Shown one piece after another: positions 11,345-22,900 of a stretch of 64,000 bases of DNA. Below the pieces are notes generated by a model that worked only from the letters and a program-made list of their open reading frames with translations, had not been told where the DNA came from and ran no database searches. This DNA comes from Panagrolaimus kolymaensis. Its lineage: Eukaryota > Nematoda > Chromadorea > Rhabditida > Panagrolaimidae. A program made the translations under genes and the position numbers. Numbering within the stretch: position 1 is the first letter of the stretch; the number at the start of each line of letters is the position of its first letter. The DNA lies in assembly GCA_028622995.1 (NCBI GenBank), contig JAJQJQ010000026.1, positions 1,116,001-1,180,000 of the forward strand. The letters are read 5' to 3'.

Positions 11345-12255
11345 ATGTTTTTTATTTTCATTTTTTTATTTACGAACTTAAATGCTTTATTTCATGAAAC
11401 TCTTGTCATTCCACCAGCAGAAATGGACCTTCCATGGAATACAGGTAATTCTTTTTATACTCAATGCCCAATGCTTGAAAAACATTTTTTTGCTTGCAAT
11501 TATCAAAGAAATAAGCCTAGTTGTGTATGCAATTATGATGATGCAATTTGGGTTCCGGTTTGTTTTTGATACCCTCAAAAATATTATGAAAATTAAAACA
11601 ATTTTCGAATTTTAGCATCCAAATCACGATACTTGTGATCACGTTGTTTCTGTTCCCGATAATCCAAATATTGTTGCAAAAATTATTGTTGCTAAAGATC
11701 GACATGATGTTGATATGGAATTTCATTTAATTCAAATGTTGGCTAATTATGGAAGAGTCCCAGAAGTAATTAATTAAATCCTATAATTTTTTAAAAATAA
11801 TTAAATTTAGGAAGTAATCGTTGTCGTTCGCAAACGCTGCATTGATGGGTTACCAAATATGCGAGAATTTTACATTGTTTTAAGCGTTGATGAGACATTC
11901 AATCAAATACCGCCCCAATGGATTTCTAAAAGCCATCCACTTCAAAAACAAATGGAATTAAATATTACTAATATTGAAATTATTAATGTATGATTTATTT
12001 ATTTTCTTTTATTTCCCAAATTTAAAAATATATTATTTTTATTAACTTTTTTTGTAGGGCGGTGATCTGCTTCCAGTGGCACAAAATATTTATGGGCATT
12101 CATCTCATTCATACGCAAAATCTGAATTGTTAATGATTGTAGCCGTCATGCTCCTGGTTGGACTTGTGCTGTTTCTTGCTTTTTATGCGGTTTCAAAATG
12201 TCATAAAAAAGATAGAGATACTGTGAAATGGAGTATTATTGTTACATCAACATAA
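11345..12255 (+). CDS. Predicted type I single-pass membrane protein, family unknown
   Basis: Four exons, all phase 0: 11345-11557, 11616-11765, 11811-11987, 12058-12255, giving 245 residues. An N-terminal hydrophobic stretch (residues 1-14, FFIFIFLFTNLNALF) looks like a signal peptide. The ectodomain has Cys residues in a cluster near 39-61 (QCPML, FACNYQ, SCVCNYDD) and further Cys at DTCDHV and KRCIDG, suggesting a small disulfide-bonded domain. There is one NITN glycosylation sequon near 171. A single transmembrane helix (LLMIVAVMLLVGLVLFLAF) near 205-225 is followed by a short basic tail of about 20 residues. I do not recognise the family. A cell-surface or secretory-pathway role is inferred from topology only. 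Confidence 0.75.
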
Positions 12256-12662
12256 ACTATTATTTTTAAAAATTATTTGTGTTAAATTCATTTAATTCTT
12301 TCTAGCAATATTTATTAATTATCTTTATTTTTTCTCTGTACATTTTTCTTAAATAAAACTGGTATTTTTTGATTAATAGATTTTTATTTATTGATTATTA
12401 TTTATTCAATTTACCTGCTAAATTTCATTGATTTTTTTTGACAAAGAAAAAAATATATAAAATAAATTTAAAAAGGCTTGAAAAAGACTAATGAAAAAAT
12501 GCGACCTTTATTTGCCCTCATAAGATTAAAATCAAAGATGTTACTACTTCCACCTCCCTAAAATAAGATTGCATCCATCCTCCATTTTCGTAAAAAATTG
12601 TGTGTGAGAGATATTCTTTATTCTTTATTCTTATTTAATTAATATTTTTTCTTCTTAAAAAT
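12256..12662. other. Spacer between membrane protein and collagen genes
   Basis: An AATAAA lies near 12351-12356, about 100 bp after the stop of the upstream gene, and probably serves as its poly(A) signal. The rest is AT-rich and would carry the collagen promoter; no clear TATA was chosen. Confidence 0.45.
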
Positions 12663-14024
12663 ATGAGTGTTAAAATCCGACTTTCTCGTGATTATAATGT
12701 TCAGCAATGGGATGATTATGATAGAGGCAGAGTTGCTGTATTGGTTGCTGTTACATTAAGTATATTAGCCCTTTTGCTTCCAGCTGTAATTATGAAAGAA
12801 TGGACTAAAGAACTGGATGATACTATGGATTTTGTTATGAGAGAAATGAAAGATTTTAAGGTTTTTAAAATTTAAATATTTTTTAATTAAAAATCGTGGA
12901 AGTTTTAGATTCAAACTGATACATTATGGGATGAACTTTTATCTATTCAAGAACAATATGGACGCCCACCATTTGTTAGAGAAAAAAGAATGGCTGAATT
13001 TAATTTTCTTAATAATCTTGAACGACGTAAAATTTTTATCTTAAAAAAGTTAGAAAGAACTAAAAATTTTTACAGGTTCAATGAAAGGTCGATTGAAGAT
13101 TATGGAAAAACTTTATGGTTCCAAAACTAAAGAAGGCTATGATGTTGATAATGAAAGTAGCCCAGATGCTGAAGATAGCTATCAACAAGAACTAAAACGT
13201 CCAAATTTAGTTAATGAGAAAAATACTAATGGAAATTTTCATCAGAAAGAAACTGAAGAATGTAAACCGCCCGTTTATAAACCTGAATGCCCAGCAGGTC
13301 CTCCTGGACCTCAAGGAAAGCCAGGATATGATGGAGGTTTGAAATTCTTTTGCAAATATTTTTCTTTGAATTTGTATTTGTTTTAGTTCCTGGAATACCG
13401 GGTGCGCCTGGCGCTAATGGAATTACATTTACAGCAAATTCACAATCACAAGTTGTTATCTGTCCTCAAGGACCTGTTGGACCACCAGGTAAAATTATGA
13501 AACACCTTTTGCATTTTTATGTACATATTTTGTTTTTAGGGCCTAAAGGACGAGATGGCGTAGTTGGACCTCCTGGAGAGCCTGGTGCCCTTGGCAAAGG
13601 AGCTCCTGGCGTTGTTGGTCCACCTGGTGAACCCGGAGAAGCTGGGCCAACAGGAGAAAATGGTCCTGATGGAATTGATGGTGTTGAAGGAAACAATGGA
13701 ACATTTTGGGTTGCTGGTGAAAAAGGAGAAAAAGGAACTCCAGGTGTCAAAGGCGATCAAGGTGGTGTTGGCATTCAAGGTGAATCTGGTGAAACTGGCC
13801 CAATGGGATTACCAGGCCCAATTGGCGAGCCGGGTGAAAATGGTAAAGAAGGAGTCGTAGGGCCACCTGGCGAACCTGGAGCTGCTGGAATCCATGGTAC
13901 AACAGCCCATGAATATTGTCCATGCCCGAAGAGAAGTGGATCAAACGTTTTATCTAAAAAAGCTTTACAAGCTGCTAAAAAAACAATTACAGCTCACATT
14001 CCTAAATCATTTTGGCTACTTTGA
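12663..14024 (+). CDS. Cuticle collagen
   Basis: Five exons: 12663-12860, 12909-13026, 13076-13336, 13387-13488, 13540-14024, giving 387 residues. Residues about 20-43 form the hydrophobic segment of the nematode cuticle collagen N-terminal domain (VAVLVAVTLSILALLLPAVI). A furin-like REKR at 90-93 fits the conserved pro-collagen cleavage site. Gly-X-Y blocks begin near ECPAGPPGPQG and continue in two main tracts (IPGAPG... and GPKGRDG...), interrupted by FTANSQSQVVICPQ and by NNGTFWVAGE. Cys residues flank the helical blocks (ECPAG, VICPQ, EYCPCPK), as expected for inter-chain disulfides. The Lys-rich C-terminal tail is about 40 residues. The product is an extracellular cuticle component made by hypodermis. 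The member of the family (col, dpy, rol, sqt) cannot be told from this sequence alone. Confidence 0.93.
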
Positions 14025-16996
14025 TTTTTCTAGTCTTATTGTAATCATTTAATAAGAACAATAATAATTCAATTTTAATAATAAATACAATTTCTCAACA
14101 AAAAAATTAGAAATAAAGCAGCTGCGATTGTTTGTTGAAACTATGAAAATATGATTTACATTTTACAACCAAAAAAATAAGAAAAATGTTTTTTTTGGAT
14201 TTGAATCTTTTTTCTGTTTTTTTTTTGCAGGAAGAAAAAATATGATCGAATCTAATTTTTGTTTTAAAAAATAAAGTAAAAATTTGAAAACAATAACACA
14301 AAAAAATACTTTTAAGTTAAATGATCGAAAATTTCCCAGCAACAAAAAATTGTAATTCAATCAAATTCTTTATTAATTAGTAATAAAACTCATTTTTTTT
14401 CTTTTTTCATTCACTTTTGTTAAAAATATGTTAACACCTTTTTTTAATTTCCAAAAAAAACTCTTTGAAAAGAATGTGTGCGGTGGCAACAACAAAAAAA
14501 ACTTTTCTTTCGTAACAACCGTGGACGATAATTTTTTTTTCTTTTTTCTATTGCTCTGCCTCCAGCCACAGGTTGTTGCACAAGTATTTGGAGAATGAAT
14601 GAACGAGCGAGCCAACCTACCAACTCACAAATTCACTAACTCACGTTGAGCAACAATCAACAACAACAACAAAAATAATTCAACGGTGTGTTGTTGATGG
14701 CCTCGATAGGTAGGAAGAGAAAATGAGAGAGGGCAGTCGTGTTGCAAGAACAGCACCCGCAATTTTAGTTTCTTACTTTCAACGTTGTCGTCGTTGTTCC
14801 TCTTCTTCCTCCTATTTCTTTCATTTTCTCCCATGGAATGCTATTTTTTTGTTTCTGCAGGAGAAAAGGAAAAAAAAGAAATAAGGAAAATGTCTTAGTT
14901 ATTTGGCTGTCAACATAAATGAAAAAACCCGCCTGTTTAAGAATGAGAGAGAGTGAGAAGGATGCAGCAGCAACAGCAGCAAAGAACTAAGAAAATCAAA
15001 CCTTTGTTGTTAACAAAAATTTTTTTGTGGTGTTTTTCTTTCATTTTTGCTAACTAACTAATATGGAATGACAAACGTTGCTGCTATTGCTTGGATCTCT
15101 TAAAAATAGCATTGAATGTCTCATAGTTGTTTGTAATTGTTATATCACAAAAGCAGAACAACATTTTTTCTTTGACGTTTGTCCTCTCCAATTTTATTGT
15201 TGTCGTTTTTGAACTTTTTAACATCGTCGAATTGCGATTGCTGCTAGGATGTTGGATAGAGAGAAACCGGAAGGATTTGATTGTTTTATTGACCCCCATA
15301 ATCTTTGTCTCTTCCTCTCCAATTTTTTGCTGTCTGAAATTTGCAACTTGAGCTATTTTATTCATTTTTTTAGTTTTAAAGCAAAAAAGCAAACTAACCA
15401 CCAAATCGAAATTGAAGTCGAATTGAGTTTTGAGGATTGTTGTTTTGTTGTTTGCCTAAAGCAAAATGAAAATAGGAAGAAAAATAATGTTTACCTTTAC
15501 TATCTACTATTTCAAAAAAAAAAAAAAGAAGCAGCCAAATGCAAATTTATTTATTCTTTCCCATATCTAGTTAGATATATTTCTTCTTTTTCTTTTAAAA
15601 AAAATAGACAATTTAAAAATGATATAAGTGCTTTGAATACAATTATACTTTTTTTCTTTTTTTTTCTTTGTGGTTTAGGTTTTACAATATATTTATTTTT
15701 TTCTGAACTGGTTTTTTTGTTGTTGCGTTTTTTAAGTTTTTTTCCTTTTATTATTCAGATTTGAAAATGCATTCCTTTTTTTTCTTCTTTCACTTATTTC
15801 ATTTCAAAGGCTAAAAATGCAATCAGCAATAGTAATACGCATTGCAAAGGCCATGATTTAAACAAAAAAAAATTTTTGACTTATTTTTAAAAAAGATATG
15901 CATGCATCAAAAACATATGTGCTTGCATTTATTTTTTAATTTTATAAATCTTTTTTGTTCCAGAAAAGTTTTTTAAAACAAAAACTAAAAACGCCCCCAC
16001 TGATTTTTTTATGTTTGTTCGTTTGTTTCCCTGTTCATAAAGCCTCCTTTAGCAATTTTGTGTTGTTTGCTTTTGTCGTTTGCGCAACAGAAAGAAAACT
16101 TAATGTCAAGAAAAAATAAATGTCCCTTGATCTTAAATTTTAGAAATGTCTTTAAAAGCATTAAGCATTTTCTTCCGCGTATTTTTTCTTATTTTTATTT
16201 TTATCAAAACTAACTTAACTAACTTTATTTTTCTTTGCTTTTTCTTCTTATTTTTAATGTACGCCATTTTTCATTCCTCATTTTCCCCCATAAAAAAATA
16301 AATCGTAAAATAAAACCACCAAAAGCAAGCGTTATTTGTTGATGCAATTTTTTTTGTTTTAATGCCGAGGAAGGAAAAATAGCTGAATCACGAACCATAC
16401 AAACATTTATTTTATTTTTTTCCCGGCGAAAAGCATTTTTTATATATAGAAAAACAACTTCTATCAAAGTTTTATTTTTTATTTTTTGCAACTAAAAACT
16501 TTATTGCCTTTTTTGGTTTTTTTCTCCTTCATTCCTGCTGTAGTTGTCGTTGTTGGTAGTTGTATTATTATTCCCGAAAAATCTATTCAAGTGTATAAAA
16601 AAAATCAAAAGAAAAATATAAAAATAAATATGCAATTGCGCAGCCAAAGGTAATGTTTGAACATTTTATTATTTTGAAATCCCTTTTTTTTCTTTTTCGG
16701 GAACAGAAAATTCAAATATGTTCATAAAATTTTTCGATAATTTTCTTGACATCTTTTTTTATTATTAAAAAATATTATAATAATAATTTTATGCACGCAC
16801 ATACCTGAAATTATTTAACCTTTATTTTGCTGTTGTTTGTTTACCCGCTTCCTTCTCTTCTTATCTTTTTTCTTTTTCTTTTTAAAATGCGCGACGACAA
16901 ACGACAAAAGTTTGTCTTTTTTCTTTTCTTTCATAATAAAATTGTAAATAAATTTGATGCACATGCATTTTTTTTCATTTTTCTTTCAGCAAGAAA
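14025..16996. other. Intergenic; upstream region of sHSP gene
   Basis: About 3 kb rich in T and A runs, with CAAC/GTTG repeats near 14650-14670 and 15196-15206. Frames of up to 171 codons (15249-15764) are Phe/Lys-rich, have no domain and are judged accidental. Possible heat-shock elements at 16571-16578 and 16696-16713 are listed separately. Confidence 0.5.
16571..16713 (+). promoter_or_regulatory. Heat-shock-element-like sites upstream of sHSP
   Basis: TTCCCGAA at 16571-16578 and TTCGGGAA at 16696-16703 both match the inverted pair TTCnnGAA. The second is followed in 5-bp register by GAAAATTC (16706-16713), another GAA/TTC pair. They lie about 285-425 bp before the sHSP start codon. HSF1 binding is inferred. 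In AT-rich DNA such pairs also arise by chance, so confidence is modest. Confidence 0.35.
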
Positions 16997-18241
16997 ATGA
17001 GTGGCGCCACCGGTGAGCGTAGAATTGACGTAACCCGCAGCAATTATTCTGTTATTGATACTGAATTCGACAGCATGCGCGATCGTTTTGAAAATGAAAT
17101 GCGTCGAGTTGAAGATGAAATGCAACGATTGAGACGAGAATTTGAAGGTACTTAGCTTTAACTTGTTTTTCTTTGGAGATTAAAATATTTACTAATTTTT
17201 TAAGGATATAAACCAACCACTGGAACCTCTGAAAGTAGATCACACATTGGTGGTGGATCTGGCCCTCTTCAAAGTTATAATGGCGGAGATCGTCATTATG
17301 GTAAGAATATAATTCCATAGATTTATAAAAATAAATAATATATTTATTATCTTTGAATAAAAAAATATTCATATGCTTTTCCTTCATTATTTGCCCCTTT
17401 AACTTTGTTTGACCCCTTCTCTCTCTCTTTGATGTCGGTTGGTGGCAACAGCCATTTGTCAGACAGATAAACTTTGGTGGCATGCATGAGATAGAGAGAA
17501 AGTAAGCCCATCATCGAGGGCATTCATTCCATTTTCGGGCTTTTCAAAAAATGCCGCCGCCTTTAGCTTTGCTTGCTTTTTTTTGGATGGATGGATGAAT
17601 GCTGAAACGAAAAAGAAAAATGTTCGCAGCATACTAACGGTCGCTTTTGGCACATAGCTTCTTTTGCAAATTTTTTTTGTTAGCAAACATCCATGCACTC
17701 ATCAATTTGAAAAACAAACAATAAAAAAACTTAACTTTGGAGGAGAAAATAGATAATTTTATTGGTTTTATTTTTTTTCAGGACACGGTGGAGATCTCAT
17801 GTCGACACGTCCTATATATGATCCATATCTAGATAATTTAAAAAGTCCCTTAATTAAAGATGAAAGTGATGGGAAAACTTTGCGATTGCGGTAAGTTTAT
17901 TTTTGTTATTGTTGTTGAGTTAAATAATATATGATTAATGCTTAAATTTTAGTTTTGATGTTGCTCAATATAAACCCGAAGAAGTAACCGTTAAAACAGT
18001 TGATAATCGACTTTTGGTTCATGCCAAACATGAAGAGAAAACTCCTTCTCGCACTGTTTATCGAGAATATAATCAAGTAAATTCTATTTTTAGTTAATAA
18101 TTTACTGACTTTTTCAATAATAATTTTTAGGAATTTATGCTACCTCGTGGAACCAATCCCGAATCTATTTCATCCACTTTAAGCACTGATGGAGTTTTAA
18201 CCGTTGAAGCTCCACTTCCTCAACTTGCTATCCAACATTAA
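16997..18241 (+). CDS. hsp-25: Small heat-shock protein, HSP-25-like
   Basis: Five exons: 16997-17147, 17205-17300, 17782-17890, 17953-18076, 18131-18241, giving 196 residues. The N-terminal 50 residues are charged and helical (MRDRFENEMRRVEDEMQRL), followed by a Gly/Ser linker. The alpha-crystallin domain starts near 110: LIKDESDGKTLRLRFDVAQY, then YKPEEVTVKTVDNRLLVHAK and the end motif STDGVLTVEAPLP. It would be an ATP-independent holdase; the C. elegans HSP-25 it resembles is muscle-associated. The ATG lies 8 nt after a TTTCAG, so the mRNA is probably trans-spliced or has a 5' UTR intron. Intron 1 ends in TTTTTTAAG. Intron 2 is unusually long (481 bp), and a Met early in exon 3 (ATGTCGACA) could start a shorter isoform. 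Orthology to hsp-25 rests on recalled family similarity. Confidence 0.85.
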
Positions 18242-18915
18242 AACTAAAGCTATGAATATTCATCCATTTTATTAAACTAAAATCCAACATTTCCAATTTT
18301 TCTTTTTCTTTTTTATGCGAAAAAACTGTTTTAAAATGTGCAGGTTTTTACAAACTTTTTATAATACTTTATTCTTCCAACCCAAATTTGTCTTTTGATT
18401 TTTTTTATAATTTTGAACATTTTGCCTTAGCATATATTTTTTTGATTCTTTTTTATAACATTTTATTATCAGAAAAAAATGAAATAATAATTACCATTTT
18501 TGTTTTTATGTTAGCATAAAAATATTTTTTTATATATAATAATAATTTCGCGCAAACCGTGTAAATGAAGCAAGCGTCTTAATAAAAATAAAAATATAAA
18601 AAAGTTTGTTATTGTACTTTATGGGAGAAAAAGGAAATACAAAGAAAACTGGTGAACAAGCGTGAACACCAAAGAGAGAGAGATTTTGAAATTTTCTAAT
18701 ATCCAATTGAGATTATGGAACCCTAGCATCTAAGCAGCTATAAAAAAAGTTAGAATATGGTACTTGTTGAAGATGAGCATCTAATTTTTAAAATGATACA
18801 TCGAAATAATTGAGAGCACCGGCAGAAATAAAATTATGTAAATGCACATGTAATTTTTCTTTTTTTCTCTGAGATTCATTATTGAGTGATATTTTTGTGA
18901 TTCTACATATGTATT
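18242..18915. other. Convergent 3' spacer, sHSP and tetraspanin
   Basis: Holds the 3' UTRs of two convergent genes. AATAAA-type signals for the + strand occur near 18580-18590. No open frame or RNA gene recognised. Confidence 0.45.
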
Positions 18916-19956
18916 TTATTGCAACAAATTACAATTGCCTTCTTGTTGATCGGTGGTGGTTGCTCCTTGCCGATATTCAACAGTGTATCGATCTTTGTCT
19001 TTTGTTTTTATGTGACGATATATTCTGACGCTTAATATCAAAATTATTGCCTGAAAAATTACCAAATTGAAAAAAAATAATATTCGTAGTAAAACTGACT
19101 TCAACAAGCATAAAAGCAATCGTAAAAAATCTAATTATTGTTGTATGTTGGAGCAACCAATCAGTAAAATGTTCCTGACATCCTTCTTTAAACCATCTTT
19201 CTTTGTTTGCAACACTTTTACCGCAATTATGCATTGCATCATCACTTGAAAAATGCACCGGATCACAACAACTATCAGGCACAAATTCATTTTTCTTCCA
19301 TCGAGCTGAATAAAACCAATCATGATATCCTTCAACTCCGCAACAATGCAACTAAAACTTTTGTTTCTTTAAAATTATTATAATTTTTTTTAAAGTTAAT
19401 TACCGCTGATTGCATTTCATCCCAAGTAATAGCAATTTGATTAACGGGATAATTTTTAACTATATTTGTTCTATTTATAGTTGTATATAATGCATATTTA
19501 ACTCGATGTCTCACAGAATCCTCATAAAAGAATCCCATAACACCGGTGATTAATTGTATTCCAAAGAGAAAACAAACAGCGGCAAAATACTAAAAAATAA
19601 AAAATATAACCAACAATTAACTTATAATTTTGTACTTACACAACCTAAAAAGCAGCGGGAACGTTTCCATACTCCCAAACATCCAACAACCGCTACAACA
19701 ATAACCAATAAACCTATAGCAATGCAAAGTCCTGCAGCACTCATAGCGGAATAACTTGATGGAGCAAGAAGAGAATATGAATGTTGTTCGATATATAACC
19801 ATATTCCAACTCCCAATGAACCCCATCCAAGAAGCTTAAATATCGTTTTAATTTTAGAGTCTAAAATAGATAAAGGATGAAACTTACCCAAAATATCGCA
19901 TTGGCTCCATAAAATATCTTTTTATTTAATTTTATATCCCAAATGTTGAAATTCAT
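18916..19956 (-). CDS. Tetraspanin
   Basis: Five exons, all phase 0: 19888-19956, 19640-19834, 19404-19589, 19100-19351, 18916-19050, giving 278 residues. TM1 is completed only when exon 1 (ending GANAIFW) is joined through a TTTAAG acceptor to exon 2 (LLGWGSLGVGIWLY), which restores the usual N-xIFWLLG-xGVGIWL pattern. TM2 is AGLCIAIGLLVIVVAVVGCLG, TM3 YFAAVCFLFGIQLITGVMGFF, TM4 IIRFFTIAFMLVEAIILILS. The large extracellular loop has the diagnostic CCG (153-155), a CC pair (178-179) and Cys at 193 and about 209, that is a six-cysteine EC2. The intron inside TM4 uses a GTCAGT donor. Tetraspanins organise membrane microdomains with integrins and proteases; the exact nematode tsp orthologue is not assigned. 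Confidence 0.9.
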
Positions 19957-22900
19957 TATATATTGAAGTTGCGCACACCTTTGCTAAGAAGAAACTCATT
20001 TTCTCGGTTGCTTGTTTTTTCATTATTTTTTTCTTCGCTTCGAGAACATTATCTTCTTCTTATGAATTATTTGTTGCGCATTACGTTGGAGATGGCGAAT
20101 GCTTAGCGGAAAAAAGAAAATACATTCAGCTTGGAATAACAATAAAGTAAAAGGTAAAAATGCAAAAAATATATTTAATTCAATTTGGTTTAGTTCTCTT
20201 TTGTTTTTGGGCGCCATTGAATTAATTTCAAACTCACCACATGAGCAATGTTTTTTATTTTTTATTTTTCAATGACCAGCATAATTTTTTTTCTAATTGA
20301 TAAAATTTGCAAACATCAGTTTTCTTAAAACTTTTATTTTAAATAACAAAAGTATTAATTTTAAATTTACTTTTTTGTTCAAAAATTTACAAAAAAAAAC
20401 TTTTGAAGTGTTTCAAGCTTTTTATAATTTTTGTAGTTTTGTAGCCATTTGGTGGTAGCTGCTTATAAGAAAGACATAAGACTAAATAAAACATAAAAGT
20501 TAAAGATTGTTTGTGTATTTTTTTTTATGTACAAAAAGTTTTGTGTTTGATCCCGGAAGGAAGGAAGCGATTGTATGTGTATTCTTTGCTCTTATCATCA
20601 TATGCTACCTTTTGGCTGATAAATTTTTTTGGGTGGCTCCTTGAGAGAGAAAAAGTTGTAAATATCAAAAAATTGAAAAAAAAAGCATTATGTCGCCGAT
20701 CTAAGAAGCTTCTTGCCATGTCTTACGGTGTCAAAAGTTGTTGACGCATTTTGATAATAACTTTTTTGACGATGGATAAAGCAATTTCAAGAATGTTCAA
20801 AATCTTTATTTTGGGGTTTCATTTTGCGTTAAATTCTTTAATCGGTTTAAAATGTGTTAAAACACGTCAAAAATGGAGGAGGGCTACCAAATTCTTTTAA
20901 CTCTTTGCTTTTTTGGTTTTGATCCCAGAAGTACATTTGCATACATATTTACTTTGCTTGGATTATTATTGTTGTTATATTTTTTTCTGCTAATTTGCAT
21001 TTTGTTTGCTAACTATAATCCACCTTACTGCTCCTTCTTAAGGTAGCTATCCTCTTAAACCCATTTTTAGATATATATTTTTGCAAAATATATACATAAA
21101 AATCTGATGTTTATTATTATATGGTTTTTTGATGTTCACATTTTCTGCAAATAGCAGCAACTGTTAATCAAAAAAAAAACTGTTTATTAATAAATTATTT
21201 AAAAGCTTTTTTGCGTAGTTTTAAAAAATACTGTCACTTTTCTAAAAACAGCCTGTAAATTATCGTTTTTTCTTTTTTGTCTTATTTTCTTAAAAATATA
21301 CATACGTATTTAAAATTTTATTTATGAGTGGAATGAGACACACACGAAGAAGTCTTATGATTAGAAAATTAATTCTAAAATTGAGGAGGAAAATGTAAAA
21401 AATAAATATGACATGGGCAATATTCAAGAAAAGAAAGTTTCTATGCTGAATTTTAAATACATGTTTTTTTCTATCACCGATGAGAGTTCAAGTTTGTGGC
21501 TCTTTTTGCAAATGATGCTATTAATGCATTCTAAAAAACAAAATTATATCAAAAAGCTAAAAACTTTTTATAGATTTGAAACATTATAAATCTTTTTTAT
21601 TAAGATTCTTTAATTTTTAAAACTGAACATTATTTTGCCAACGCCTAAAGCTTTTCACATTTTTTTTCTTCTAAAAGAAAAAAATTAATTTGTTATTAGA
21701 GTCACCTTTCCTTCCGTTTTTTAATAAAGTAAATGGAGAGGGAAAAAAACGAAATCTATCTTTAAAAAAATTCCGGAAGCTTAAAAAGTTGCTTAATCCC
21801 ACATTTTTTTCTATTTTCATCGGAAACAAAACTTTTGTCATTTTTATTTTAAAAAATTATAGATTACTGTTATTTTTGTTGCTGCTTTCTAAAAAAGAAA
21901 AAACATTCATGTAATAACTATATTTTTAAAACATTTATTGTGCAGCACATTTTTACAATTTATTACCTTTTGAAATTATTTTTTATTAAAGTGTATTTTA
22001 AAAAATAATGGATATCATACTACAGAGGTCGTACTTTTTTATTGTGCTTTGAGTTATAAAGTTATATAGTTTCCATATTTTTTCCTTTTCATTTTTTCAT
22101 TAAAAATAATAATTTACGCCCCTGAAATTTTTTATTTTTTTGCAAATGTGAAACTTTCAACGGAAACTAACTACAGTAAAATAAAAATGAAAAAATAATT
22201 GCAGTATGTTGTTATTTCCTTTTTATTTTATTTTATACTTTCTGGCACAGGCACCATAAATCTTAAACATTCATACATTTAATTAATTTAAAAAGCCCCT
22301 ATTTATGTTTCGAAAATAGAAAGGAAAAGAAAAAAACGGAAATTCCTTTTCATAAAATAAAAAAAATTATACTTACTTACTTCTTTTTTTGTTTCAACTT
22401 CACGTTAACCTAATACTTGTATGTTTATGTATTTATGTATTTTTTAGATGTTTTCAACATTTATAATGCTTTCTTTCATCTTTCTTGATCTCTTCCAAAA
22501 TCCATGGGATTTCCTTGTTATCGGACTTGATAAAGTAAAAGTAAGTAAGTAAAAGATTAATTTGCTATTTTTTCCTTCCATTTTTGGCTTTTTTTTATTT
22601 AAAGAAATGAAAGGAATTTAAAAAAGGGCAACAAAGTATGATGGGAGATAGAAGGAGATTTTTATAGAAGTTTCTGTTGTTGCAATACGATATTCTTTTT
22701 CCGCTTCTTTTTTTTTGCTGCAACAAAAGCGGATTTCTTTATATATTTTTTTTGCTGCTAAAATTACAATTACAAAAGTTGTGTTTGTTTTTGACTATTT
22801 TTTTCTCTCTTAGACTTCTAGCTTGCTGCCTGGAAATGATGATTATAACTAGAAACAAAATAAAAACAAAGAACAATGGTTCCTTTTTTTCTTTTGAAAT

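Noticed and set aside
13517..13944. Antisense and shifted frames across the collagen exon
   Set aside because: Shadows of the Gly-X-Y repeat; the sense frame is a clear cuticle collagen.
15249..15764. 171-codon open frame
   Set aside because: Phe/Lys/Leu-rich low complexity with no motif, in an AT-rich spacer.
17052..17698. Minus-strand frames across the sHSP exons and intron 2
   Set aside because: Antisense to confident sHSP exons, with no motif of their own.
19862..19888. 27-bp GTAAGT...TTTTAG segment as tetraspanin intron 1
   Set aside because: Too short for an intron and puts exon 1 out of frame with TM1; the 53-bp intron ending in AAG restores TM1.
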